Positions 1 through 6,104 of a stretch of DNA of 8,545 bases are shown piece by piece (the first letter of the stretch is position 1; each line of letters starts with the position of its first letter). The notes below the pieces were generated by a model, which was not told the DNA's origin, did not search any database, and saw only the letters and a list, made by a program, of their open reading frames with translations. The position numbers and the translations under genes are program-made. Source of the stretch: DASVXQ01 sp046727955 (GTDB lineage: Bacteria > Actinomycetota > CALGFH01); the NCBI GenBank assembly GCA_046727955.1, contig JBKPDO010000146.1:1-8545 (forward strand), given 5' to 3'.

Positions 1-342
1 GGCGTGGGAGCGGCCGTGGTCGGATTCGACCTTGCCGATCCCGGCCAGCAGCTGCCACGACAGCGCCGGGCAGGTCCTGGCCGCGGCCACGTACAGGCCC
101 AGGTAGCCACCCGGAATATCCCCAAGCGCAAACGAGCTGGCCCGGATGGTCGGCCCTGGCGGAACCTGGAGCGCCGCGGCCGGGGCGGGCCGCGGCGGTC
201 GCAGGATGCGCACGACCGCGCGGCCGACCGCGCCGGGGGCATCGGCGATCGAGAACCCGGGCGAGGCCATCCCACCGAGCAGGGCAAGGACGAGCAGCGC
301 CGCCACCACTCCCCCGCCGGCCAGCCTGGTGCGCCCGCTCAT
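1..342 (-). CDS. Secreted lytic transglycosylase, N-terminal part (cut by window edge)
   Basis: Only the first 114 residues are in the window; the frame is open to the left edge. Residues 1-30 form a signal peptide or membrane anchor: MSGRTR, then a hydrophobic run (GVVAALLVLALLGGMA). A Pro/Ala-rich linker follows to about residue 70. From about residue 75 the sequence reads DIPGGYLGLYVAAARTCPAL, then SWQLLAGIGKVESDHGRSH. This is the start of a soluble lytic transglycosylase (SLT) fold, with E106 in the KVESDHG motif as the expected catalytic acid that cleaves peptidoglycan glycan strands. The ATG at 340-342 overlaps the stop of the upstream gene as ATGA, and GGAGGGTGG lies about 9-12 nt upstream. 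Its place after two membrane proteins fits a VirB1-like wall hydrolase of a conjugation machine (inference). A C40/NlpC-P60 peptidase domain could follow outside the window. Confidence 0.85.
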   Translation of the reverse strand, partial: MSGRTRLAGGGVVAALLVLALLGGMASPGFSIADAPGAVGRAVVRILRPPRPAPAAALQVPPGPTIRASSFALGDIPGGYLGLYVAAARTCPALSWQLLAGIGKVESDHGRSHA

Positions 343-1019
343 GGGACCGACCACCCTCCGCCGGCGCCGCGCCGCACGGTGACCAGCGCGGTGTCGAGCC
401 GCCCCTTGCCGGGGTCGGCGATGACCAGGACGCGCACCTCCCGCTCGGAGACGACGTCCTGCTGCAGGGCCTGCACCTTGCTGATGGGCAGGTGGCGTCG
501 CGCCGCGTACCAGGCGGCGGCCACGTCCGCCGGCCGGGGGGCCTTGGCCCGCCGCGCCGAGGCCCCCGGGGCACCCGGGGCACCCGGAACAGCCGGGGCG
601 CCTCCGGTGGTGCCTCCGCCGGTGGTGCCTCCGCCGGTGGTGCCTCCGCCGGTGGCGCTCCGGCCCGGGGCGCCCCCCGCCGTGGTCGCCGGAGCAGCCG
701 GGGCGGAGCCGGCCGCCCGGGTGGTCGGCGTAGTGGCGGTCACCTGGGCGGGCCGGGCCAGCGCGGCCGGTGCCTCGCCGTGCTGGTAGAGGACCACCAC
801 TACCCCGGCCAGCGCCCCGCCGACCAGGGCCAGGCGGCCGAGCCGCCGTGCCAGCTCGCTGCGCAGGGCGGCCAGCGTCAGCGCGAGCGCGCGCCGCCAC
901 GCGCGCGCCAGCCGACTGGCCAGCTCCAGCTTGGCCCCAGACAGACCCCGCCGCCGGGTGAGCCGCCGGGTGAAGCGACCGAGCCGGTCGCCAGCCTGGT
1001 TACGGCGCCGGGCGCTCAT
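339..1019 (-). CDS. Single-pass membrane protein with low-complexity linker and small exported C-terminal domain; putative conjugation component
   Basis: This gene encodes 226 residues. Residues 1-60 are strongly basic (Arg-rich) and probably cytoplasmic. Residues 62-79 (GRLALVGGALAGVVVVLY) form one transmembrane helix. Residues 81-160 are an Ala/Pro/Thr/Gly linker containing GGGTT repeats and PGAPGAPGA. Residues 163-226 form a compact domain (DVAAAWYAARRHLPISKVQA ... EVRVLVIADPGKGRLDTALV ... GGWSVP). The pattern of inside basic tail, one helix and a small outer domain ending in beta strands recalls VirB8/TcpC-like proteins, but the domain is short and I see no decisive motif. The ATG at 1017-1019 overlaps the upstream stop (ATGA), with GGGGAGG 6 nt before it. 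That start is preferred over a longer open extension to 1367, which only shadows the upstream gene. Function is inferred from its place between a VirB6-like and a VirB1-like gene. Confidence 0.75.
   Translation of the reverse strand: MSARRRNQAGDRLGRFTRRLTRRRGLSGAKLELASRLARAWRRALALTLAALRSELARRLGRLALVGGALAGVVVVLYQHGEAPAALARPAQVTATTPTTRAAGSAPAAPATTAGGAPGRSATGGGTTGGGTTGGGTTGGAPAVPGAPGAPGASARRAKAPRPADVAAAWYAARRHLPISKVQALQQDVVSEREVRVLVIADPGKGRLDTALVTVRRGAGGGWSVP
606..655. repeat. Three perfect 15-bp tandem repeats encoding Gly-Gly-Gly-Thr-Thr
   Basis: The unit GGTGGTGCCTCCGCC (plus strand) occurs at 606-620, 621-635 and 636-650, with a partial copy to 655. On the minus strand it encodes GGGTT pentapeptides in the linker of the membrane protein at 339-1019. 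Because the unit is a multiple of 3, copy-number change would lengthen or shorten the linker without breaking the frame. A nearby GGGGCACCC reiteration (565-590) encodes PGAPGAP. Confidence 0.9.
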
Positions 1020-2314
1020 GCCACACCTCCCCGCACCACGATCGGCCGGTGCCGCCCCCAGCGCCGGCGCCGCCCCCAGCGGCGGGCGAGCAGCACGATC
1101 GCCAGCGCCGGCCAGGCCGAGCCGGCCAGCAGCAGGCCCAGGTACTCGTCGGAAGCGTGCAGCAGCTCGGCCACGCGCACCACCAGGAACGAGGCGAGTG
1201 CCACTCCAGAAAGCAGCCCCACCGCCACGCCCAGTGGCAGCAGCCAGTAGCGCACCACCGCCCGGCGCCAGCGCGGCTCCGCGAGCAGCGCCAGCGTCAC
1301 CGGTGCGGCCAGGCAGAGCAGGAACAGCAGCGCCTGCGCGCAGGTGGCCAGCATGGCCAGCGCGCACAGCGCCAGCGCGAACGGCAGCACGTAGATGACC
1401 GCCAGGGTCGAGATCACCGAGCGCTCCACGCCGTGCCGCCCGATCGCCCAGTCGTTCACCGCCCGCACGCGGCCGCGCAGGTACCCGAGGACCCCGGGCT
1501 TGCCGGTCGGCGGCGCCGAGCTGAGCACGGTCGTGCCGGTTTGCAGCCGCGACAGCGGCTCCGCCACGAACGCCGTCCAGTAGCGGCTGGCCAGCGCCTG
1601 CTGCACCTGCTGGCCGCCGCCGTGCAGCTCACGGCTGGCGTCGCCGCGGACCGCCACGCGCAGCACCAGGTTCGGCACCGCCACGCCGGCCTGCCCCGCC
1701 AGCCGGGTGCTGGTGACCGGGCGGGTGACCACCGCGGTGAGGGCGAGCAGCATCAGGACGGCCACCAGCCACTCGCGCCCTGCCGGCCGGCGCAGGATGC
1801 CATAGGCCGCCAGCCCCACGAGCACGGCGATGGTGGTGCCCTCGAGGGCGAGCCGCTGGGCGCCGACCCAGTGCGCCAGGGTCCGGGCGGCCGGCTCGCC
1901 GGCCAGGTACTCCAGCAGGTTCAGGCGGTGCACGTCGCGCTGGCGCTCGATCGAGCTGCGGGCCAGCCACGCAGTGGTCCGCACCGCCCCGCGCGCGTAG
2001 GCGTTGAGCAGCCCCCTGCCCTGCAGCGCAACGGTCTCGAGCTGGTAGTCCCAGGTGCGCGCGCTGGGCGCGGGCAGGTGGCTCGAGCGCTGCGGCAGCG
2101 CCAGGAACACGATCGCGAGCAGCACGAAGGTGCCGGCGAGGTAGGCGGCCAGCACGGTCCACATCGGGTAGCGGCGGGTGCCGTCCGGGCGGGCGGGCAC
2201 GGCGCGGACCGCGGTCAGGCGGCGGGTCGCGCGGCTCCCGCTCCGGGTGGTGCTGACCTTGCCGGGGTTGCGCTTGGTCGGCTGGCCGGGACGCTTACGG
2301 GGTTCCATCGCCAT
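1016..2314 (-). CDS. Polytopic membrane protein, VirB6/TrbL-like conjugation channel component (putative)
   Basis: This gene encodes 432 residues. Residues 1-50 are a basic cytoplasmic tail. Hydrophobic segments lie at about 52-73, 158-175, 181-199, 300-345 (two or three helices), 354-380 and 391-410. An outside domain of about 100 residues (200-298) contains QALASRYWTAFVAEPLSRLQ, similar in layout to the loop before the helix bundle of TrbL/VirB6-type proteins. The C-terminus is very basic (RRWGRRRRWGRHRP) and so likely cytoplasmic. The family call rests on topology, this loop and the downstream transglycosylase; there is no catalytic motif to test. The ATG at 2312-2314 is chosen because AAAGGAG sits 6 nt upstream. 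An in-frame GTG at 2350 lacks such a site. The gene probably heads the visible part of the operon, and its stop overlaps the next start by 4 bp. Confidence 0.7.
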   Translation of the reverse strand: MAMEPRKRPGQPTKRNPGKVSTTRSGSRATRRLTAVRAVPARPDGTRRYPMWTVLAAYLAGTFVLLAIVFLALPQRSSHLPAPSARTWDYQLETVALQGRGLLNAYARGAVRTTAWLARSSIERQRDVHRLNLLEYLAGEPAARTLAHWVGAQRLALEGTTIAVLVGLAAYGILRRPAGREWLVAVLMLLALTAVVTRPVTSTRLAGQAGVAVPNLVLRVAVRGDASRELHGGGQQVQQALASRYWTAFVAEPLSRLQTGTTVLSSAPPTGKPGVLGYLRGRVRAVNDWAIGRHGVERSVISTLAVIYVLPFALALCALAMLATCAQALLFLLCLAAPVTLALLAEPRWRRAVVRYWLLPLGVAVGLLSGVALASFLVVRVAELLHASDEYLGLLLAGSAWPALAIVLLARRWGRRRRWGRHRPIVVRGGVA

Positions 2315-2320
2315 GTCTGT

Positions 2321-2327
2321 CTCCTTT
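2321..2327 (-). promoter_or_regulatory. Strong Shine-Dalgarno site that fixes the start of the VirB6-like gene
   Basis: The minus strand reads AAAGGAG then ACAGAC then ATG, giving a near-ideal SD with a 6-nt spacer. It decides in favour of the ATG at 2314 over the in-frame GTG at 2350. Confidence 0.8.
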
Positions 2328-2485
2328 GTCCGATTCGGTTGGAACGGCACGACGGGCTTCTCCCGGTCGGGGGGCGGTCGGGGGCAGCCATGCGGCCGCC
2401 CGCAGCGGGCCAGGTTCTGGGGAAACTCGTCGCGCGCGCCGAAGAAAGGGCAGCTCAGGTCGGTTGGTCGCGGTCGACGACGCGG

Positions 2486-2554
2486 TTATAAGCCAGCGTG
2501 CAGCGCGGCTCGCGCCGCCCGAGGCAGCAGGTCGCGGGGATGCGAGGAGATCAT
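2486..2554 (-). CDS. Possible 22-codon leader peptide
   Basis: ATG at 2552-2554 is preceded on the minus strand by AGGAG with a 9-nt spacer, and the frame ends in TAA at 2486-2488. The product would be MISSHPRDLL-PRAARAALHAGL. A good SD and its place about 170 nt upstream of the VirB6-like start make a leader or upstream ORF possible. In DNA this GC-rich such short frames are common by chance, and nothing in the peptide is diagnostic. Confidence 0.2.
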   Translation of the reverse strand: MISSHPRDLLPRAARAALHAGL

Positions 2555-2688
2555 CGGCCGCCGCTCCTGGTCAGGATTGCCCGGTTCAGGGGAGATGTAC
2601 AGAACAGACCTAGGCTCATGGTGCCGCCGGGCGGCGGCGGGGTCAAGCCTTGACTTCCGGCACCGGGCGTGGCTCCCGCTCGAGCCCC

Positions 2689-2846
2689 GACCTGGACAGA
2701 CCGGGGGGCTACGCTCGGCTTTGCGAATCGCCGCTGGCGGGAGTGGGGCCTTGCTCTTGAGCCCCCGGACCTGGACAGACCGGGGGGCTACGCTCGGCTT
2801 TGCGAATCGCCGCTGACGGGAGTGGGGCCTCGCTCTTGAGCCCCCC
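2689..2846. repeat. 79-bp tandem direct duplication, two copies
   Basis: Copies lie at 2689-2767 and 2768-2846 and differ at only about 3 positions (for example CGCTGGCGG versus CGCTGACGG, and CCTTGCTC versus CCTCGCTC). A third unit appears to begin (GGAC) at 2847. Each copy begins GACCTGGACAGACCGGGG on the plus strand. The reverse complement therefore holds CTGTCCAGGT, close to the CTGTCCATGT that opens the double-hairpin arrays at 5926, 7682 and 8361. Copy 2 overlaps the last 18 codons and the stop of the DedA-PAP2 gene. Because 79 is not a multiple of 3, copy 1 is read in a different frame. Confidence 0.9.
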
Positions 2847-4338
2847 GGACCCCCCGGGCGCTGGCACGCCAGCCGGTCAGCGTGCGGACGGCCGTGAGCA
2901 GCACGAACAGCCACAGCCCGGCGAGGGCCCAGCCGCCGAGCACGTCGCTGAGCCAGTTGCTGCCGAGGTAGACCTGGGCCAGGGCCAGCAGCACCAGGCC
3001 GAGCACCGCGGCGGTGCAGGCCGCGACCCGGGAGGACCAGCGGCTGGCGGTGGCGGCGCCGAGCACCGCGAGCAGGCCGTAGACCGCGACCGCGGCGGTT
3101 GCCTCCCGCGAGGGGAACGCGAACCCGCTGGCGTCGACCAGCGCCGACGACGGCCGCGGGCGCTTGACCAGCGCCCCCACCGTGACCGCCAGCAGCTCCG
3201 CGCCGCCGTAGGCGGTCAGCAGCAGCCACAGCGGCTGCCAGCGCCCGCGCGCTAGAGCGCCGGTCAAGTAGCCGGTATTGAGGTGATTGGGTGGCCACCG
3301 GGGCCGGCGCGCAGGGCTGGGAGCTGTACGTATGGTCTGACGCTGCATGCTGCGCCGCCTACTTGACCGGCGCTCTAGGCGGAAGGCGAGCCCGGCCGCC
3401 AGCGCGATGGCGAGCAGCAGCCCGGCCCCGCCCAGGCCAGTCGCGGCGCGCAGCGCGGCGGTGAGCCACGGCTCGCGGTGGGTGCTGAAGAAGCGCTGCA
3501 CCAGCTCGTCGAACTGGGTGAGGTTCTCGCGCGCCAGCACCTCCTGCAGGACCACGCCGAACGCCCAGCCGGCCAGGCCGATGCCGGCCAGGCCCAGGGT
3601 GAGCGACAGGCCGAGCGCCCCGCGCGGCCGCAGCCGCCGCGCAAGGAAGGCGAGCTGGCGCTCGTAGCGGGCGCGGAGGCGGGCGACGCCGGGTCGCTCG
3701 AGCTGGTGGCGCAGCGCGCTGCGCACCCGCTCGGGGTGCCGCGTCACCCAGCGGGCCAGCAGCACGATCGCCAGGACCAGGATCACGATCAGCAGCAGCA
3801 CGAGGCTCGCCTGCTTGGCGATCTCCTCGACCTTGCGCCAGCCCTCGCCCGCGACGAAGCCCACCAGCACGAAGGTGGTCGCCCACAGGCCGCCGCCGAG
3901 GACGTTCCAGATCGCGAAGGTGCGGTAGCGGACCCCGCTCATGCCGGCGAGCCCCGGGATCAGCACCCGGAGCGCGGCCGTCCAGCGGCCGAGGAACACC
4001 GCCTTGCCGCCGTGCTGAGCAAGGAACCGCTCCGCCTGGTCCAGGTGGTGGGATTTGACGAAGCGACCGAGGAAGCCCTGCAGCATGCGCCGGCCCCAGC
4101 GCCGGCCCACCGCGTAGCCGACGCTATCGCCTGCGATCGCGCCGCTCACGGCGACTGCGATGGCCGCGCCGAGGTCGATGCGGTGCTGGAAGGCGAGCAC
4201 GCCGCCCAGGATCACCGCGATCTCGCCTGGGAACAGGAAGCCGAAGAACACCGAGGCCTCCAGCGCCGGGAGCAGGAACACCACCAGCAGGGCGACCCAC
4301 CCGTGCAGCTGAAGGATCACGTCGCTGATGCGGCCCAT
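2788..4338 (-). CDS. DedA-PAP2 fusion membrane protein with in-frame insertion and degenerate phosphatase motifs
   Basis: The product is 516 residues (475 without an inserted 41-residue segment). Residues 1-200 are a DedA/SNARE-associated (VTT) domain: FFGFLFPGEIAVILGG (31-46), GDSVGYAVGRRWG (70-82), and GRWTAALRVLIPGLAGMSG (117-135), ending in helices to about 196. DedA proteins act in envelope lipid and proton-motive-force homeostasis, including lipid-carrier transport. Residues 241-490 are a PAP2-type membrane phosphatase domain. Its motifs are altered: KRPRP (392-396) keeps Arg-Pro but lacks the upstream Lys spacing, PSGH has become PSRE (409-412), and the third motif reads AQVYLGSNWLSD (454-465), with Gln for Arg and Asn for the nucleophilic His. 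Residues 322-362 come from an inserted element in the loop after the first PAP2 helix. The last 18 residues lie in a 79-bp repeat. The minus strand has GGGGGAGG just before the ATG. It is divergent from the histidine kinase. Intact reading frame; phosphatase activity is unlikely. Confidence 0.88.
   Translation of the reverse strand: MGRISDVILQLHGWVALLVVFLLPALEASVFFGFLFPGEIAVILGGVLAFQHRIDLGAAIAVAVSGAIAGDSVGYAVGRRWGRRMLQGFLGRFVKSHHLDQAERFLAQHGGKAVFLGRWTAALRVLIPGLAGMSGVRYRTFAIWNVLGGGLWATTFVLVGFVAGEGWRKVEEIAKQASLVLLLIVILVLAIVLLARWVTRHPERVRSALRHQLERPGVARLRARYERQLAFLARRLRPRGALGLSLTLGLAGIGLAGWAFGVVLQEVLARENLTQFDELVQRFFSTHREPWLTAALRAATGLGGAGLLLAIALAAGLAFRLERRSSRRRSMQRQTIRTAPSPARRPRWPPNHLNTGYLTGALARGRWQPLWLLLTAYGGAELLAVTVGALVKRPRPSSALVDASGFAFPSREATAAVAVYGLLAVLGAATASRWSSRVAACTAAVLGLVLLALAQVYLGSNWLSDVLGGWALAGLWLFVLLTAVRTLTGWRASARGVRGAQERGPTPVSGDSQSRA
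3252..3378. mobile_element. MITE-like element with perfect 20-bp inverted ends, inserted in frame
   Basis: CTAGAGCGCCGGTCAAGTAG (3252-3271) and its exact reverse complement (3359-3378) bracket 87 bp. Reading the ends as TA + GAGCGCCGGTCAAGTAG, with TA duplicated (3253-3254 and 3376-3377), gives a 123-bp insertion into a CTAG site. Removing it restores GLAFRL-ARGRWQPLW, a natural-looking continuation of the PAP2 domain. The TA/CTAG target and short inverted ends are typical of IS630/Tc1-mariner-type elements and their non-autonomous derivatives; the family name is inference. On the minus strand it encodes ERRSSRRRSMQRQTIRTAPS plus 21 more residues ending in GYLTGAL, without a stop. No transposase is present. 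Confidence 0.85.
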
Positions 4339-4450
4339 GACCTCCCCCGGTGTCCGCCGCCGCCGCGATGGCGCGCTCTACCGAATGGTAGCGGGGGAAG
4401 GGGCGTTCGAATGCAGTACGCTTGCGGAGTTACCGCCTTGGGGGAGGCCG
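4339..4450. promoter_or_regulatory. Divergent promoter region between DedA-PAP2 and the histidine kinase
   Basis: These 112 bp separate two divergent starts, so both promoters should be here. A perfect small inverted repeat CTACC-GAAT-GGTAG (4378-4391) and GCGG-AGTTA-CCGC (4424-4436) are operator-like. I see no confident -35/-10 pair on either strand. GGGGAGG at 4441-4447 is the likely ribosome site of the kinase. Confidence 0.4.
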
Positions 4451-5911
4451 ATGGACGCTGACACAGCGGGCGCAGGAGCGAGTGCGGAGCCAGCCGGGGT
4501 CGCCGAAGGCCTCGACATGGCGTTCGAGCAGGCGGCCATCGGCATAGCCCTGGTCGGTGTGGACGGCCGCTTCCTGCGGGTCAACCAGGCGCTCTGCGAC
4601 CTGCTGGGCCGCCCTGCCTCGGAGCTGGTGGGCGCCACCATCACCGACCTGACCGAGCCCCACGAGCTGGCGGACCTGTGGGCGCGGCTATGGCAGGCGG
4701 CCGAGCCGTTCGAGGCGGAGCGGCGCTTCCCGCGCGCCGACGGCAGTCTCGTGGACCTGCGGTTCAAGGTGACACCACTGTCCAACCGCGACGGCTGGAC
4801 GATCGGCTTCCTGAGCCAGGCGCAGGACGTCACCGAGCGCAACGAGGTCGCCAGAGCGCTGCGGACCAACGAGGCCTGGCTGCGCTCGGTGGTCGCCAAC
4901 GCGCCGATCGTGCTGTCGGTCTACGACCGCGACGGCATCTGCACCTTCTCCGAGGGCCGCGCCTTCGAGCGCGTCGGCGCATCCCCCAACGATCGTGTCG
5001 GCCGCACCTACGCCGAGCTGCGCGGCGACGAGGACGAGGCCAACGCCGACTTCCAGCGGCTGCTGGCGGGTGAGGAGGTCAGCGCCAAGCGCCAGGTCAC
5101 CCCGAGGGCCCCGCACGGCGAGGCGATCTTCGACGTCCACTACCGCCCGCTGCCGGCCGTGGACGGCGGCGACGAGGTCGCGGGCGTGATCAGCGTGGCG
5201 GTGGACGTCACCGACCTGGAGCGGGTCGAGCGCGAGCGCCGCAGCCTGCTGCACCAGCTCATCACCGCGCAGGAGGGCGAGCAGCGCCGCCTGGCCGGCA
5301 ACCTGCACGACGATGCCATCCAGGCCCTGACCGCCGCGCGCATGCAGCTCTCGGTGCTGGAGGCGCAGCTGGACCGGGTGGACGTGGACGTCATCGGCGA
5401 GGTGCTCGGCCTCGCCAAGCAGGTGCGCGAGAACCTCGAGCAGGGCATACAGGCCGCCCGCACCTTCCTGTTCGACCTGCGCCCGCCCCTGCTCGACCGG
5501 GAGGGGCTGGCGCCCGCGCTCGGCCAGCAGCTCGGCAAGCTGGCCGAGCGCTGCGGCTGTGAGACCTCCCTCGGCTGGGAGGTCGGTGAGCGCCTCGACC
5601 AGGACCTCGAGGTACTGGTGTTCCGGGTGGTGCAGGAGGCGCTCGCCAACGTGGCCAAGCACGCGCGGGCCGGGTCGGTCCGGGTGCGGGGCTGGCGCGA
5701 GGGCCCGTCACTCGAGGTCGAGGTGGCCGACGACGGCGTCGGCTTCGATGAGGCGGCCGCGCGCAGGCACGCCATCGGCACCGGCCATCTCGGCCTGCGC
5801 TCCATGACCGAGCGGGTGGAAGCCGCCGGCGGCGCGCTGCGCATCGACGCCGCGCCCGGCCGCGGCGCCCTCCTGCGCGTCACCCTGCCGGTGCCAGCCT
5901 GGGCTTCCTGA
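4451..5911 (+). CDS. Two-PAS sensor histidine kinase, NarL/DesK (HisKA_3) type
   Basis: This gene encodes 486 residues with no transmembrane segment, so it is probably a cytoplasmic sensor. PAS1 spans about 20-130 (FEQAAIGIALVGVDGRFLRV ... GRPASELVGATITDL) and ends in a PAC-like QAQDVTER. PAS2 spans about 140-255 (VVANAPIVLSVYDRDGICTF ... ISVAVDVTDLE). HisKA_3 follows with GEQRRLAGNLHDDAIQALTA, giving phosphoacceptor H286. The ATP-binding domain has the N box QEALANVAKHA (N400, H404), G1 DDGVGF (427-432) and GTGHLGLRSM (443-452). All key residues are present, so it should be active. The ligand of the PAS domains cannot be read from sequence; I see no heme- or flavin-specific residue. The ATG at 4451 is chosen because GGGGAGG lies 3 nt upstream. 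An earlier in-frame ATG at 4328 would overlap the divergent gene. The partner response regulator is not in the window. Confidence 0.92.
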   Translation: MDADTAGAGASAEPAGVAEGLDMAFEQAAIGIALVGVDGRFLRVNQALCDLLGRPASELVGATITDLTEPHELADLWARLWQAAEPFEAERRFPRADGSLVDLRFKVTPLSNRDGWTIGFLSQAQDVTERNEVARALRTNEAWLRSVVANAPIVLSVYDRDGICTFSEGRAFERVGASPNDRVGRTYAELRGDEDEANADFQRLLAGEEVSAKRQVTPRAPHGEAIFDVHYRPLPAVDGGDEVAGVISVAVDVTDLERVERERRSLLHQLITAQEGEQRRLAGNLHDDAIQALTAARMQLSVLEAQLDRVDVDVIGEVLGLAKQVRENLEQGIQAARTFLFDLRPPLLDREGLAPALGQQLGKLAERCGCETSLGWEVGERLDQDLEVLVFRVVQEALANVAKHARAGSVRVRGWREGPSLEVEVADDGVGFDEAAARRHAIGTGHLGLRSMTERVEAAGGALRIDAAPGRGALLRVTLPVPAWAS

Positions 5912-5925
5912 CTCAAGTCATACGG

Positions 5926-6036
5926 GGCAGTCCTCTGTCCATGTGGGGCGAGCTCGCTCCCCCACGGCGCGCGCTCCGCGCGCCGGGCAGGTCTGTCCAT
6001 GTGGGGGGAGCCCGCTCCCCCCACGGCCCCCCAAGA
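5926..6036 (+). repeat. Double-hairpin repeat array I (two units)
   Basis: It starts 15 nt after the kinase stop with GGCAGTCCTCTGTCCATG. Unit 1 has hairpin A (5943-5965, imperfect, GTGGGGCGAG / CTCGCTCCCCCAC) and hairpin B (5966-5984, GGCGCGCG-CTC-CGCGCGCC). Unit 2 repeats TCTGTCCATG (from 5991) and carries a perfect hairpin A (6001-6024, arms GTGGGGGGAGC and GCTCCCCCCAC). The array ends with CGGCCCCCCAAGA. It lies between the convergent kinase and reductase genes. There is no T-tract, so a classical intrinsic terminator is not shown, though such stems could end or protect transcripts. Confidence 0.9.
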
Positions 6037-6104
6037 GCGGCCTGTGCCATGGTTACGATGGTTGTACGACCCGGCCTCCTTGCTGACCGCCCTGATCGGA
6101 CCGC

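Larger units (their letters stand above)
2315..2787. other. Intergenic region upstream of the conjugation operon
   Basis: About 470 bp with no convincing gene. It contains: the SD site at 2321-2327; a TATAAC hexamer on the minus strand (2485-2490) that could be a -10 box, without a clear -35; CCGCC-GGGC-GGCGG; a 13-bp palindrome GTCAAG-C-CTTGAC (2642-2654) whose two arms both contain TTGAC; a short hairpin GGCTC-N6-GAGCC (2671-2686); and copy 1 of the 79-bp repeat (from 2689). The frame of the VirB6-like gene stays open upstream to a TAA at 2486-2488, and that stretch would encode several Cys residues (CPFFGARDEF ... ARCGRPHGC). It has no usual start codon before the GTG at 2350, so I do not call it a gene. 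Confidence 0.5.

Noticed and set aside
2363..2485. Cys-containing open stretch in frame with the VirB6-like gene
   Set aside because: There is no ATG, GTG or TTG start after the TAA at 2486 until the GTG at 2350, and the strong SD selects the ATG at 2314.
1049..2491. Long plus-strand open frame opposite the VirB6-like gene, and similar long frames opposite the DedA-PAP2, kinase and reductase genes
   Set aside because: Their translations are Arg/Gln/Gly/Pro/Ala-rich with no domain motifs, as expected from the antisense frame of GC3-biased genes. The opposite strand has recognisable proteins or membrane topology with good start sites.
2689..2846. Replication origin iterons or centromere-like repeats
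   Set aside because: There are only two 79-bp copies, no AT-rich segment and no rep or par gene nearby.
3252..3378. Frameshift or pseudogene caused by the insertion
   Set aside because: The insertion is 123 bp when counted between the TA duplications, has no stop in the reading direction, and the downstream PAP2 sequence continues in frame.
4328..4450. Earlier in-frame start for the histidine kinase
   Set aside because: It would overlap the start of the divergent DedA-PAP2 gene and adds no conserved sequence; the ATG at 4451 has a GGGGAGG site.
5926..6036. Simple Rho-independent terminator
   Set aside because: The stems are strong but lack a following T-tract, occur as double units with conserved outer boundaries, and also occur upstream of clpP. 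A termination effect remains possible.
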